Origin: Ascarosepion bandense
Taxonomy: Eukaryota; Mollusca; Cephalopoda; Sepiida; Sepiidae
DNA: 64,000 nucleotides
NCBI GenBank assembly: GCA_037127315.1
Contig: JBBBDQ010000350.1
Span: 2,756,501 to 2,820,500 of the forward strand
Direction: 5' to 3'
Numbering within the stretch: the first letter of the stretch is position 1; every line of letters begins with the position of its first letter. The notes under the pieces are model-generated. The model saw only the letters and a list, made by a program, of their open reading frames with translations. It was not told the DNA's origin and did no database searches. The position numbers were made by a program, and so were the translations under genes. This document shows, piece after piece, positions 23,555 to 38,500 of this stretch.

Positions 23555-26500
23555 AAAAGATACATCAATTTAAAATTTTCACTGTTTTTTTTTTCCATGC
23601 AGCTTCGCTTTAAAAAGGTTACAACATAGAAAAAAAATGACAATTTTTTCACTTTGACAGTTTTTCCAAATGTTATTTGCCTGTTGTTGAAAAAGTTTGC
23701 TATTCAAACTCCTATCTAGAGAAATTTTGTACCCAAGTACAACAAAATACAGATAGATGAAACTAATTGACAGTCATATAACTCTATACATTCAAGATGA
23801 ATAAGAAAGATAATCTTCTTAGCAGTGAGACTGATATGAGAATTAGTTTAGGATTTTTAGATGAAGAGAAAATTGTATTGAGGTGTATTTTTAAAAAAAC
23901 ATTATCAATTTAAAAATGTCTTTCTTCTTTTTGAGCCCCCAGTAATAAAGTAGAACTATTACTGATTTTACAAATATTTTCAAGTGTCCAGTGCCAGTAA
24001 ATACAAAGAAATTTAACTTTAGCAATTAACTTGCCATTCTGAATATCTTATTAAAGGTGTGCCAAGAATGCTGTGTGTTCTGACACAACCTTCTATGATT
24101 AAGTTCATGGAATAGATTTAAGTTGGTTAGTTGATTTTTTTTTATATGATTTTTCTGTATCAATATTCTACATCTCTATTGATTACATAATTCAGTTTGT
24201 GCAGATTTTGAGGCCTTGGAGTAATTTTTCCAATACTGTATAAATTTAATACTCAATTTATATGATTTTAATTTACATGGACATTTTTAGTCTGAATTAA
24301 TCATGTAAATTGGAGAATGGATAAAGAAAGTTTTTGATGGGTACTCCATCAGACAAAGAACTTGATCAAAATAATAAAATTTAAGTGGGTGCAAGGAAAT
24401 ATATGAAACAATCATGGTACTACCGTTTTAATATTCAAATATTTAAATTTCAAAGCCAAACTGACACCACCCACAAGCTGTAGGTCTAGTAACTGACTTG
24501 GTACTCTCTTAAGTATTAGCTTATTTGCTGAAATGGTTGTCGTCCCAATTATACCAGCTGCATAATTCATTCCAAATAACAGATTGGAAATAAGTATACA
24601 ACCAGTTAAATATATAAATGGTGCTTCACTAAAATAATACACACTTACTTTAATACAGGTGTGAAAAAAATACCAAATTTCCAGACAGTGTAGTGGTATC
24701 ACAAAATCTCTTTGAAAGTTACTTTCATATTAATGATTTTGGTGCCCATCCCCAAATCTTACTTATTTTTAACAATTTTGTGAAAATATTTTTTACTGTA
24801 TATGTTTTTATTTTTACATTGACTTATGATTTTACAAGCAAAATTAAAGTTATTAGTTTTAAAATAAAATTTTACATGAAAAAAACCTATGTGAAAAAAA
24901 AATGTTCTGATTCAAATGTTGCTTCATGAAAAGAAACTAATCTGAAGAAATGATCTAATGTAAATTCTAATATAGTTAGAAAGAAGGGAAAAAAAAAATC
25001 TGATAATTTTTCTTTGGTTTCTTTTTCCCCAGGTTGTTGGTGCCAAAGTAGTGACAAATGCTCGTAGTCCAGGAGCACGATGTTATGGCTTTCTTACTAT
25101 GTCCTCTTCAGAGGAAGCAGCCAAATGCATTCAACATCTGAATCGAACCAAAATAAACAATCAAACTGTCACTGTCAAAAATGTAAGCCAACTTGTTTTT
25201 TTATTTATTTTTATTATGATTATTTGGGCAAGGTGGGGTGGGGCGTGTGTTTTCAAAACCTCTCTCTCTATTTTAGCTCATCTTTCAGTAAGCACTGGAT
25301 GCATTTATTTCAACTCTCAGGTTTTTCATTGTACAATTATTTAGAGAAAGGAAACCATTAAAATATAGTATTTTCTAATTGGGAATGTGTTTTCATTTTT
25401 GTTGTCTAAAGGGGGTGCTGAAAAGAATTAAAAAGAAATTTGATGTCTTTTTTTTTTTTTTTTAAATTGGGGTTCATATATTTACTAGTGGTCATTTTAA
25501 GAACCCAAGACCTTATTTATTAATCGTGATTTTTTTTTGTAAGAGTTAAAAGAAACAAATACTTATTTCTATAATCTCAAACCTCCTTTACTATTAAACT
25601 AATCTTAAGAGTCATTAACATTATAGGCACAATTTTTATGTTACTTTCAACCAAAGCAAAACTTTAGCCAAAATATATTATATTCTAAGTTTATGAACAC
25701 ACACAAAGGCTTTGATTTTCTCAAAGCCAATATCTTAACAATTTACACAATAATAATGATTGCTTTTTTTAACATTTTCTGTTAGATAAAAACTCTGTAC
25801 ATGTGTGTCTATAATTTGAATGTCTCTTAAGCTATCTTTAAAGCTTTTGTCAGTACTGGAGGACATTTTCACAAGTATATTATAACTTTAATAAAATAAA
25901 ATTCTAACCCAATTTTAAATACCTATTTCATTATTTCTCTCACTCTCACTCACTACCTATCACTCAAATATTGTTTTAGAGAAACCTATAATCCTTCAGC
26001 AAAAGGCCTAATCAGAAGTGCTCTCAGCGAAATTGATTTTTGAATGTGTTCAGCTGTTGCCATCTAAATCATCCAATTCTTAATGTAAGAACAACCATTG
26101 ACCTATGCTTCAAAAGCTAGTCTAGTTGTACTTGGTTCTGCTGTCTTCTCAGATGCATTACATCTTGATTTATAAAGTTCACCCAGATCTGTACAGTTGT
26201 TGCTGTTTTCTAAACAGAAAGTAACATCTTTTGGTAAAATGACTGAAAATTTCTCTATGATTAGTAAAAGTCTACAGAGAAAGACCTTTCAAAAGCAAAT
26301 ACACACCTTTATTTTCAAACAACAACTTTTATTCAACTCTGGAATATATTATGCAAATTAGGATATGATGGATATGCCAAGATGTTTTTACTTTTTCAGG
26401 CACTGAATTGATCAGATCTCAGATCTATCTTGTAGGATATCATTTCATCGGGATACATAAAAAAAAAAAAATCCTAATCTAAAAGATTTTCTGAAAGTGA

Positions 26501-29500
26501 CTCTTATTTCATCTAAAATAACTTAAGCATGGTCAGTAGAATTCATATCTTTCAACCGACGTGACCACGAGCATCACTAAATACATTCTTGCCAAGTGGT
26601 CACAAAAATTTCCATCTACAATAAAAAAGCTCAATTTCTTTGTCAAGATAATTATCTGTGAATGTTGGGAGAAATCTTTTTTGAATTGATATTCCCAATA
26701 CCCTCCAGAAGCTTTGAATAGCCAGTGATTCAAACTTACCCAACAAAAAACCAGACCTCCTTTCATAGTGAGTTGCAGGCAGTTCAAACAAAATTCTTTG
26801 TAGGGCAATTTTCAGATTCATCTTTGTGTATTTTTTCTTTTTTTTCTTTCTCTTTTTTCTTTTTTTTTTTTTTTTCCTTTAATTGAGCAAATAAGATGTT
26901 CTGAAAAAGAAAAATAAACACCAAAGTTGTCTTTACTAAAGGATGAGGAGTTTAAGAAGTGGCTTTCTTCTGCCTGCTCTCTCATAGGAAAATACTAGAA
27001 TGCTGTTCTTCAGCTGATATTCACTACATACTGCCACTTTCAGTTGCATCATATTCTCAAACTTTTCACATAATATTGACTTATTTGATTTAGAAATGCT
27101 GGTTTTATTTCTTAAATGACTGAATGTTATGATCACATGGAATTTCCAGTTTTGATGCTTTTGATACTGGCTCATTCCCCAGTTGACCAACTTACAGAAT
27201 TCTAACCTTTCCATTCTCCTGGAGTCTCAGGCATTATGAAGTAATTGTACTGTTATTTAAATGTTAAATTTGAGTAAATGAGTATGTCTATTTACTTATG
27301 ATGCTGTATATATTTATATTGAGATCTGTTTGTATAATGGAGTGAGAGATGTAGCTATGTCTTTGATCTTTGCCTACAGATAACATCTTATAAGATTTGA
27401 TGTTTTCTACTTGTCATGAGGCATGCCAAAAGAAAGACATTCTTGTTGCATCAGAATTTGTGTATGTGTGCGCGGACCTCTCTCTCTCTCTCTCTCAAAT
27501 TACAATCTAAGATGTGCCTGCAGCATCTGTTTAAAGGGTCCACAACAGTGTTTTCACAAACGAAAGCTTTTTGACAGTTGCATGGAAGAAGCCAAGCAGA
27601 AAGTTTTCCTCATTGTTTTACATTAAAACTTCTAACCAGAAATCCAAATAGAAAGAAAGGAAATATCACCAGGTTAAACTTGTACACATGAAAATGGATA
27701 AAATACCAGAGTTGCAAAAACTGAAGAATCTCCACTGTCAACACAATCTTAGTTAATGCAGCAGCAGCAGCCAACACAACAGCAGATAAAAATGTAATCA
27801 CTCTTCCTCCATTTGTATGCATATATGTCTATGTATTGTATTTTTCATAGGCTAAAACCACCCCTGGATTACAGCCCATCAACAAAATACGACCTGAAAC
27901 AAAATCCTCTGAGAAAGGAGAAGTGACAAAATCTGAAGAGAAATCTCCAAACAAAAAGTCGCCAGAGAAAAAAGCAACAGAGAAGAAATCTGAAGAGAAT
28001 GTAGCTAACAAGAAGAAACCTTTGGAGAAATCATCTGAGAAGAAAAATATTGGAAAGTCTTCAGAGAACAAAAAATCTACAGAAAAGAAGCTGGACAAAG
28101 TGAAAGCAAAGAAAGATGGTAAGAACCACAGTTGGACATCACAGATTGGGTGGGTGGTGAGATTTATTTATATTAAAGATGATTTTGAAGAAGAAATTTA
28201 AAAATACTCATTCCTCAAAAAATAACCGGATATTTTCAAAATGAGTAATTTGTTGTAGAAAAAGAAACATTTTAAATTGCTTATTAAAGAGTTGCTGTCA
28301 TTTGATAGATGTCCTACTGGCAATTTTTGTGCAAAAATGAATCTTATTGCTTTTGATTGAGATGAAACAAAGTTGGGGAGATGCAAGTGAACTAAAGTGA
28401 CCTCAGAACATTATCTGTTTCTATTAGAACAGAAATATACTTTTGTGGCAGTTACTTATAATAAATATTTCCTAAAATTTCTTTTGCATGAAGAATTCAG
28501 GAATTAACCATTTTTTCTTATAGTCCCATATTGCTTTCTGTTTCTTCCATTAGACACATGAAGAGGAAGAGGAGGAGGGCCAATGCTCTAATAAAGTCAT
28601 TTTTTTAATGCAGGTGTGACGAGGTGCTGGTTCCAGTGGTTGGGGGTGGTCATCGGAATGAGCATTTGGCAGGGAGGGGCCGCCTCAATTTGGCTATATA
28701 CCACCAGTTCTGATTCCGTCTCCCGTTTATTATTCTGAACAAGATCTATAGGTTAATCCAAGAGAATTGGAAATCCGGGCTATCGCTCTCGGGTTGGCTC
28801 GTTATATAATGGGGGGGGGATAAAGTTGACAATATCAAACAAACAGAAAGCTCATAAAAGTCGCACAGGAAAAAAAAGGAAATGATTCACAGGGCAATAT
28901 GTTACAGACGAAGTACATAACTTTTTCCTCTGTTTTTTTACTTTTAGCTCTTTATTTTTTTACTTTTAAAAAGAAATAAAAAGAACCATTTTCAAGGTTT
29001 CAATACAAAATGATAATACAAAGAAAACATTAAACAAGGACATTTAGATAACCGGCAAAGAAATATCAAACAAAGATAATAATAATAATAATAATAATGC
29101 AACTGTCTTTCAAAGTCTTTCTTTTTCTTATCTTATTTTTCTTCTCTTTTTCTTTTTTCTAACTTTTCTTCGCTTGGCCAGAGCAACGAATTATTATCAG
29201 TCTTTCTCTCTCCCCCCCCTTTTTTTTTTACAGAGGTAGTATCAGTCACAATAGTTTTTTTTTTGGAGCGAGTGGTAGGCAGAAAACGCTTTTTTTTTTT
29301 TTTTCTTTGTTTTATTCGAGTGAAGGTGGCTTGTTTTGTTGATGTTTTTTTTTTTTTTCTCTATTCGACTATTTGAGTTATTAACAAGTCTATACTTATC
29401 TTTGAGGAGATGGTACTCTGTTCATTTTTACGTGATCTTCCATTTAAGATTCACGGAGCTGCGTGATGCACGTGGTGGTCCATAGCTGGCTTTCTCTGCA

Positions 29501-32500
29501 ACTGAATCTCCCGCCTATTTCATCTCTCTCAAGATGTTTAGAGAGGGTGGCAGTAGCCACTCTTTCTGAATTTCCCCTCACCTTACAGTTATTACCCCCT
29601 CTCTCTCATCTATGTCTACTTGTGTCTTTGCACACCATCTCGGCTTATCTCTCTCCCTCCCCTTGCCTAACACACTGGGCAGGGGAAAAGGGGCTAGTGG
29701 ACGCCGGGGTGGTAGGGGTGTTTCCTCTCTCCACGATATCTCGTGACACAGGTTACAAACATTTTACTCTCATTTGAATTTATATTAAAAATTCAAGTAC
29801 TTAATTTCTGTGACTTTTGTAGGAAAAGCTCCAAGTCAAACTGAAAAAGTTGAGAGCCATTCAAAAACATCTTCAAGGTCCTCTTTAGATAAAACCAAAA
29901 TGTTCAGTCCAAGCAAAACTAAAACTCCACCCAAAACTTCATCCCATTCACCGAGACATTCAAGACATCACAGATCCAGAGAACATTCTTCTGACAAATT
30001 GGAAGTAAGTTTATTCATTTCACATCTTTAATGACCAAAAGAATGACAAAATATTGTTAATTACCACAAGCGTTTCATCCTATAAATCTTTTTAAAATAA
30101 CCTGAACTACATGAGCTCACACACTCTCTCTCTCTCTCTCTCTGTTGCTTGGATTTTTTTTTTTGTGTGTGTAAAGTTTAACAATTAAGATTTTAACATT
30201 GTTTTGCAGTAATCTAGGGAGAGAATTTCCTAGAGCATGTATTTATCTAAAAAAAAAAAACCTGTTGCTTGTGTTTTTCATCATAAATTTCTTTGTTTAG
30301 TTGATGAGACAAGGGAATTTCATCAGAATATCTTATTCTTAAACAATTTGCTTTTTCTTTTCTTTTTCGACTTATTTAACAATTTATTTTCTTTTTAGAG
30401 AGATTTTAAACTAACATTAGAATTAAAGCAGAGGAAGAATTATCTGGAAAGAGAAGTGAGACGACAAGAAAGACAGATTGATCATGCCAGATTGGTTGAA
30501 CTTGAATTGCAGAGAAGACAAAAGGAAGAGGCTTACAGATTGGACAGAGTTCGTGAAGAACTGAGGTGGGTGACAAAATAGTTCATTTTCAAAATATGAT
30601 TTGGGATTTATTTCTAAGACACACAGTATTTTCATTGTTGAACTGAAAAGTTTTATTTTCATTAAAAAAAAAACAACTTCTAAATGTCTAAGTTTCTATT
30701 CCATGCACTTTGATACAATTTGAGAAAACTGTTGTCTATGCAATCAGGGAAAAATGATAAAAGAAACAATCTGAATTCAAAGACAAATGAATTAGAGGGA
30801 AATTTTAACATTAATGTGAACAAAATTTCAAAAGAGAATTTGAAAGTGAATGATGACTCTCCAAGGAGGCTTGACATTTCAATATAGACAGGTGCAGTTT
30901 TATAGTAGAGAACCCAGTTAAAATCTGAGTGACAGTTTCATTGCCTTTAATGACTATTGGCAGGAAATGCAGAAAACGAATTGACAAAATTAGTTTAAAA
31001 AAATTAGACGTGTTCTTAGGAATTTAATTTGATTATTAACTTGAATATAATTTAGTAACTTAGTATAATGGCCTTTTACTCCATACTTTCAACATTTGTC
31101 AAGTTAGGCAAAAATTATAACCAGTAATAAATTACTTCCTTCACCAAAATTTAAAAAAAAAATACATAAAAGCCTTTCAGATTAAGTCATTTATGTAAAG
31201 ACCTATCCATTAGATTAGTATGATTTCATAGGCAGGGCAATTTCTGGACTGTTTGGTTTGTTTGCATAAATATATTTGTTTCTGGTCTTCCAGTAATAAC
31301 ATTTTAGGAAGCAAATTATCAAAATTCAGCTAAGTGGCTTTGCTGGTCTTCTGCTTCCCACAATAAATTTATGTTCATATTGTACCAATACATCATTGGA
31401 GACAAACCAAGCGGCTGAATTGTGTGTGTATGTGTGTGTGCGCACATGATTGCACGTACTTTCATGCACACTAACAAACAGGTGCAAAGAGAAAGACACA
31501 ATAGATTGTTGCAGGAGCTGCCGTAAGAAATGACCAAACTTATTACCTTCAAATTTTGTTTGAAAAGTAGGGAAATGAGTAAGCAGACATGACTGTTCTC
31601 TTACCAACATAGTTGTCAAGTTTGAAGTTCAACCAACTGTGTATTGCTGTCAATTGTGAAAAGAAAGATGCTTGTTTGAAGCACTTATAACAAAAATAAA
31701 TCAGTCAGTTTATTACCATATGTGATATATACTAACTAGGAAGAAAATTTTACGATAGACCAGTTGCCAACCAAGCCTATAGACCCCAATCTATCCTGCT
31801 ATTCAGCTCATATCTGAAGGGAGAAGAGATGAATTAATACATTTTCCAAGGGTATTTAAGTGATTGAAATGAATTTGACTGGAAATTGAATTCAGCTCCC
31901 CAATTTTTCATTCCAAGCCAATAAACATTACTCTAAATAACATTTTGTTAAAATCTTGTTACAGTACTTTAAGCATTTTCGTCATTATTCCAAGACATTG
32001 GTCAGTCTTGGAAATCTGTCAAATCTAGTTTTCTGAAATATGAGCCTGACTTGGGCTTGCAATATTTCAACCCTAACTATGGAACTTCTTCAGATCTTGT
32101 CTAAACAAAGTTAGTGAGGCAGTCAGTGAACTAGTTACCAGGACAAATGGCTAATATTCCTGATCATAATGCTACATCCTATACCAGAAACAAAAAGCAA
32201 AGAGGAGAAAATACTAAAGTGGCTAAGAGATGTATGCAGCAAACCATCACATTCCCACTCTGGTATTGCATTACGTTTGGTGCCGTGACATCTTGTCTCT
32301 GCTCATAATGAATACAAGTGTGTCGTAGATGATGTCAAGTTATTGTTTGCTGATAGAATGAAAATGCATCTTGCAAGTTCAGCTCTAGAGATTACTGGCA
32401 GCTATGTAAGAGTGTGTCGAACAAAGGCAAACCTTCAATCTCTCCTCTATTGAATCAATTTGGAGTCCTTGGATAGCAGACAAGGTTGAATGCTTTTCTT

Positions 32501-35500
32501 GTAAATTCTCTTCAACTCCACACTTGGTACTGGAGTACCCACACTCATTTTCCCACTTAAAACAGAGACTCAATTGAGTGATATATGCATAACCTCATCT
32601 CTAGTCTTGGACATAAAGCAAGTGGGGGTGATAGAATCTGAGTCAACATCCTAAAAAAAAAATGTGCCCCCTGAGCTGGATCCAGTTATCTCCAAACTCT
32701 ACAACTACTGCCTTTCTGCTTTCCTGCTTGTTAAGTCCGTACCTGAAGTTCCTGTTTTTTAAGAACTCTGGTGAACCATCTGAACCCTCTGACCCCTCTA
32801 ACTATCGCCCTATTAGCCTCTTACTACTTTTCGATAAAGTATTTGAGGTTTTAATCAATACTGAAGGAGTTAAGCATCTCATCTCTCATGAACTGCTCTC
32901 TGACAATGTGGCTTCCACTTCGTCAAGTCTGTTGCTGATGTGCTAATGGCCATCACTGAATATGTATGGTGAAGCTCAAGCTGTTGCCCTACATATCTCA
33001 AAAGATAGGTTTTGGTATGCTGGCCTTCTATGCAAGTTCCAGGGCTATGATGTTTTTAGACAATTGTTTGATTTAATCCAATCGTTCCTGTCAAATCATG
33101 AAATGAAGGTCGTTTTGAATGGGCAAGCTTTCACACAAATGTAGGTGTTCCTTAAGGCTCTATCCTAGGTCCTATACACTCTTTCTGATCTTCTTCAATG
33201 ATCTTCCTGAGGCCATCCGTTTCCAAGTAGGTATCTATGCAGAGGACACCACCATTTATTCTCGTCTCAGTAGGAAATCTGCCAAGACTGACAAAGTAAA
33301 CCAGGCTGCTGCTCTTAAAACGGACATCCAATCAATGGTTAACTGGGGTGGGAAATGTCTTGTAAATTTTAATGCCCCCCAATTAAAACTGCTCTCCTTT
33401 AAAAACTTTCCTGCTAGTCATCAGCATGGCTAATGCAAGTCTCCTTCAAAGCGACATGCTGCTACTCCTTGGCCTCACTTTTTCGTCCGATCTGATGGGG
33501 GTACAAATATATCAGATCCATACTGCATCTACTGATAGAAAGGTTGGATCTCTGTTTTAGGCCAGAAAGTTTTTCTCATCAGAATCCATCCTGCACATTT
33601 ATAAATCTACCATTCGTTCATTCATTGAATACTGTTGTTATATCAGGTCGGGTGCTCCTGCTATTGATCTGACAAAACTCAAAGTAGGCTCTGCAATATA
33701 ATTGAACCTGACTTGGCATCTCAACTTCAATCACTTTCTCACCAACGTGATGTGGCTTCCCTTTGTCTTTTCTACAAATATTCTCATGGCAACTGCTCTG
33801 GTGAACCTTTTTCCTCTGGTGCCCCGTCCATGCGAATTTAAGTGTGCTAATAGATTGGCATCTAGGTCCCACTCTTTTACCATTACAATAGTTAAATGTA
33901 ACCACAACTTCAATAATTCCTTTTGTACTTCCCAGCTGTCAAATTCTCTTCCATTTACTTGTTTCCATGATAGCTACAATCTCCAAAAATTTAAATGTGT
34001 TGTTAATTGCCAACTTCTATCTTCTTGAATCCCATTCATCTTTTATCTTTTCTTTAATAAAAATTCTGTACCCAGTCTTTTCTCACTGTAACCTCCTGCA
34101 AACTATAATGGTGTTCCCACTTTGCTTAATGTGAAATGATTAAGAAGAAAGAAAAAGTTCTTGACCCTAAGATTACCATCAAAAGAAATGTTGACTTGTA
34201 GTGCTGCATTTAGTAACCAAGGCAAATGAGCCTGTCCTCCTCCATCTAATTTTACAAGAGAACATTTCTCTATAGCTAGGAATTCTGAGAAATTTTGGCG
34301 GGTGAGACATGAAAATAGAAAATTACTCAACAAAATCTTGTATAAGCCAATTCCCAAAGTTTGTAAAATCAGGCATTTTCTGATAATTTAAATTTTCAAC
34401 ACTGAAGAAATGTGAAAGTTGTTTTTAAAATGGTGCATTTTCATTCTTCATTTCATGTCATTATAGTAGAACAGAAATGGAACTTGACAGGAAAAGGATT
34501 CTTACATCATTTGAATAAGGGTCGTTAGTGACTTTTCCATTTGCATAGTGTTTTGTATCAAAGATTATCTTTTAACTGTGATCTGTCATTTATAAAATTT
34601 GCAATTTTGATAATGTCTTTTTGTTTTTCACTTTCCTTAGGATGGAAAGGGAAAAATTAGAACGAGAACGTCTGAAATTGGAACGTGCTGAACAAAGCCA
34701 GCTGTGGAAAGAACGTCAGCAAGCTGATATGTTCAATGGGTAAGTTTACCACTTAACCTCTTTTAAGTGTTTTATTTGTGCAAATTTCTTGTGTTCAATC
34801 ATATTTACATTCTGATTAAACTGGAATTTGAAAACCTGATAAAAACAACTGTTTTTAATTCACAATTTATAAACTCTATACAAATATTGACTTGCTTGTA
34901 CAAATGTCTACATTAAATTAGCAAAGGAACTATTAGATCTCCATCTATCTCTCTGTCTATTCCCTCTGCCTCCTTGTCATCATTGTTTATAGCAATATTT
35001 TACTTTGTAAACCCAGTCTTTCTGTCATTCTGTTTGGTAGTCATACTTCAAGTTATATTGAACTTTACTGTTCTTTGTGATATGTTTTCCAAAAGCAAAA
35101 CTGGATCCATATTTAGTTTTTCTTTTTCTTATAACACACCAGGAATTTTTTTTTGTTGGAACTAAATTTTCCCTTTGTTTTATATTAACTAAGTGAAATA
35201 ATAATTTTATTTGTTTTATTTTATGAAATTTCAATGTGACATAAAAAGAAAACCCAGGATATGGAGTTAGTGTGTTATTTTATTTCTGTGTGAAGAAGTG
35301 AATTTCTTAATGATTTTGTATAGTTTGTTTTGGTTTTAATTTGAACTAACATAATATTGGTGCTGATATTTTGCAGAAGCTGTAAAATACATAATTTTAA
35401 CAGTTTGTTTATTATTTTTTTTTTCTTCCCAGATTTGAGAGAGAACGGCATGCCATGAAAAGACCTTACGATAGAAAAACAACTCACAATGACAACTTGT

Positions 35501-38500
35501 GGGATGAAATGAAACGACCAAATATGGGAAGCAGTGGTGCTTCTACCTCACGATTTGGTCGTTCTTTCTCTGATGAAACATGGTAAGAAAGATTCGTTCA
35601 GGTTCTTGAGTCGATTTCTTTATTAAAAAAAAAATGTGAACCGACATAGAAGCTTTATTTCCATTAAATATGATTTTTGATCCTTTTTCCTGGAAAACAT
35701 ATCAAATAAAATTCCAATTTAAACTCAGAAGTGTTTCTCTGAAAGGAGTGTGAATAAAACAACTTCACATATTTACAGAGTTTACAGTGTTGGGTTATGA
35801 CAAATTTGCATGCTCCCCAGAAAAGATAGTAATGAGTAAATGGTGATGATGGGCTTGGGATTTTTTTTCTTTTTACAGTGTAATATCCCTGCCCTTCAGT
35901 GGAAAGGGAGCAATTGTTTATTTGATATGAGAACCTGATTACTAAAAATATTTTTGTTTGTTTTTCAACTGCTCAAGGTTGCCTCCATTTTATTTATCCT
36001 TTTCTTAGTTTTTGTCATGGCACTTAACTGATTCTAAGAAATAGCTTACTGTTTTTTGTCTTATTTTTAGCTTCAAAAACTCTTGATATCCCTCTAAAAT
36101 CTGATTCATAGCTATTAACCATAAACTAATCCATTATCACCTATGTATGTGAATTTGATTTGATTAGGGTGAATAAAGAAAATAGACTACTAATTAAACT
36201 GTCATTCCGGGAATTTACAAATGACACAAAAATTGAATGAAATCTGGATGAATTGTAGCAGATAAAAATAAACCGTCTTTTTTTTATGTTTCTATAAACA
36301 CGACTTTTATTTTTGTGATGTACTTGTCAACAATGATAAAATGATCTTAACGACCAACATGCAATATTAAATTGGAACGCACCTTTCAGTTTCATAAGAT
36401 AACTATTAGGATTGAGATGAGAGCATTTCAGCTTAATTTTTGCTTTATGCAAACTTTTTCTTTTTTTCTTTTAGGTTTGGTGAACATGAAGATAATTATG
36501 ATAGAAGAGGAGATTCCTATTACAATAGAGATAGCAAACCCATGGAATCAGTTGGTCGTTTTTCTGATTCTAACCTTGGTCGAATTAATCACAGCCCACA
36601 GAGAGCCGGGCATGAGAGATATGGCCCACCAGAAAATAGTTCTAGGCTGGCTGATCATGTTTCGGCTGATAATAGGTTTGAACGGTAAATTTAGTTTTTT
36701 CATTTTTCATTTCTTTGAAAGATTAATGTTGAAGCAAATTCCTCCACCCTTTACTAATAATATGGGGTGTGGAAGAAGTAAGATATTAGCTAGATGAAGA
36801 CACTATTGCTGCTAATGTCTTACCCTTATGTGAGAGATATTTCTGCCACACCTTATATAATCGTATTCAAATGAAATTTCTGTTTTTACCTGTTACCAGA
36901 TAAATATACTAGATGCGCTCATACTTTCTGTATTATCTACTACCACCCTCTACACATTTTTTTTTTTTTTATAATGCATTGCTTATCAATTTTAAGTTTC
37001 ATACCCACAAATTTTTTTTCTCATTTAAGTTAACAAAAATTATTAGCTTTCATTTGTTAGTTTTGTTAATTATTTAATACATTTCTATAATAACATACTG
37101 AGTAAGTTTTCAACATTGTTGATATTTTAACAAATATAAAATTCTTAATGTATCTTTTTAGTTTAATTATCACTGGTGCAACCAAATTCTCTACAAGCTT
37201 TTGAATGGTCGTTATCAATTGCTCTAATTGTTTACATTGTATGCTCTTAAAAAGCCTGAAAGAAAAAATACAAACTGGATAATTCTCAATGTGTTCAACC
37301 GCCCTAACACGAATTGGCTATTGTTCCTTGCAGATAGTCTTGTGCTAAACTGCCAATTTTCATATATGCATGCATTGAAACAAATGAATGTGTATGGGAA
37401 GGGGGACATTTTATCTGAAAATGAAACTGTGGATTTTATTTTCTTCAATTTATTAACATGTTGATTTGATTGAAATGTTTTCAATTTAGGAGAGACCTCA
37501 GTTCTGTTGGCTACCATGGGCATGACACCGATCACAGGAATTTAGCAGCAGACAGAGAGAGAGAAATTGACCGAAGGAACGTATCTGCACATGAAAGACT
37601 AGGAAGAGTCAGGAATCAACTGGGTACGGCTGCTTTGGCTTTTAAAGGCAATTCATATAACTATCATTAAAACATCACACGTACTTGAATGGAAGAAGTA
37701 AAAGGTTTTCAAGAAGAGTGGAGTTTTTTTTTTCTTTCCATAGCTACACCAAAACCCATTTTTCTTCTTAGTATTCTTAGTCTTTTCACGCTTCATTTTG
37801 ACTTCTTTTTTTTATTTGCTCCCTCCTCTACATGCATACATACATACATACATAACAATCTGAACTTGTTAACAGGTAGCAATTCATTTTGTGCTCTTGT
37901 GATTCTAATATCTATTAAGGTAATTTTCTTTAATTTCTTAAAAATTATTATGAATAATAAATGCTAGAATCACAATTGTCACAGTTAAAAAATCTCTACT
38001 TGCTGCAGAATCTTCTGAGAGTCATTCTTATCAGACAAATGTTTTTCTTTCAAATTTTTCTGAACCAAAAAATAATGCATAGAGAGGAACATGTATTGAG
38101 GCTTGGGAATATGTTAGATGAGTCAATAAAAAATTCATGAGTTAAATGTCTGACCTTTCTTTTTTATAAATAGCCACATATTTTCCACTAATGTTTTAGT
38201 TTTAAATATTATTGGTTATTCAGTTGTTAAAGATGAAGCAAACAACATTTTACAGTAAGGAATCTTGGCAGAGATCCTCGTTCACAGTTGCATAGGTTTA
38301 CCATACCAAAAAGATATTGAAGCCGTTTTCAAGCAGACTGTTACCAGTCCCTCCCCCACCCCTCTACTCCCAAAACATCTACACTTCAAATGATTTCTCT
38401 CCCCTCTCACACACACACACGTATATGCACGGTACGTATTTGAAAGCACTCTATATCAGTGATAGAGCTAACATATTCAGTTAGATAATGTGAGAGTTTG

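Noticed and set aside
29463..29777. 104-codon open frame
   Set aside because: Lies inside the solo-LTR-like element; pyrimidine-rich Leu/Ser translation without domains.
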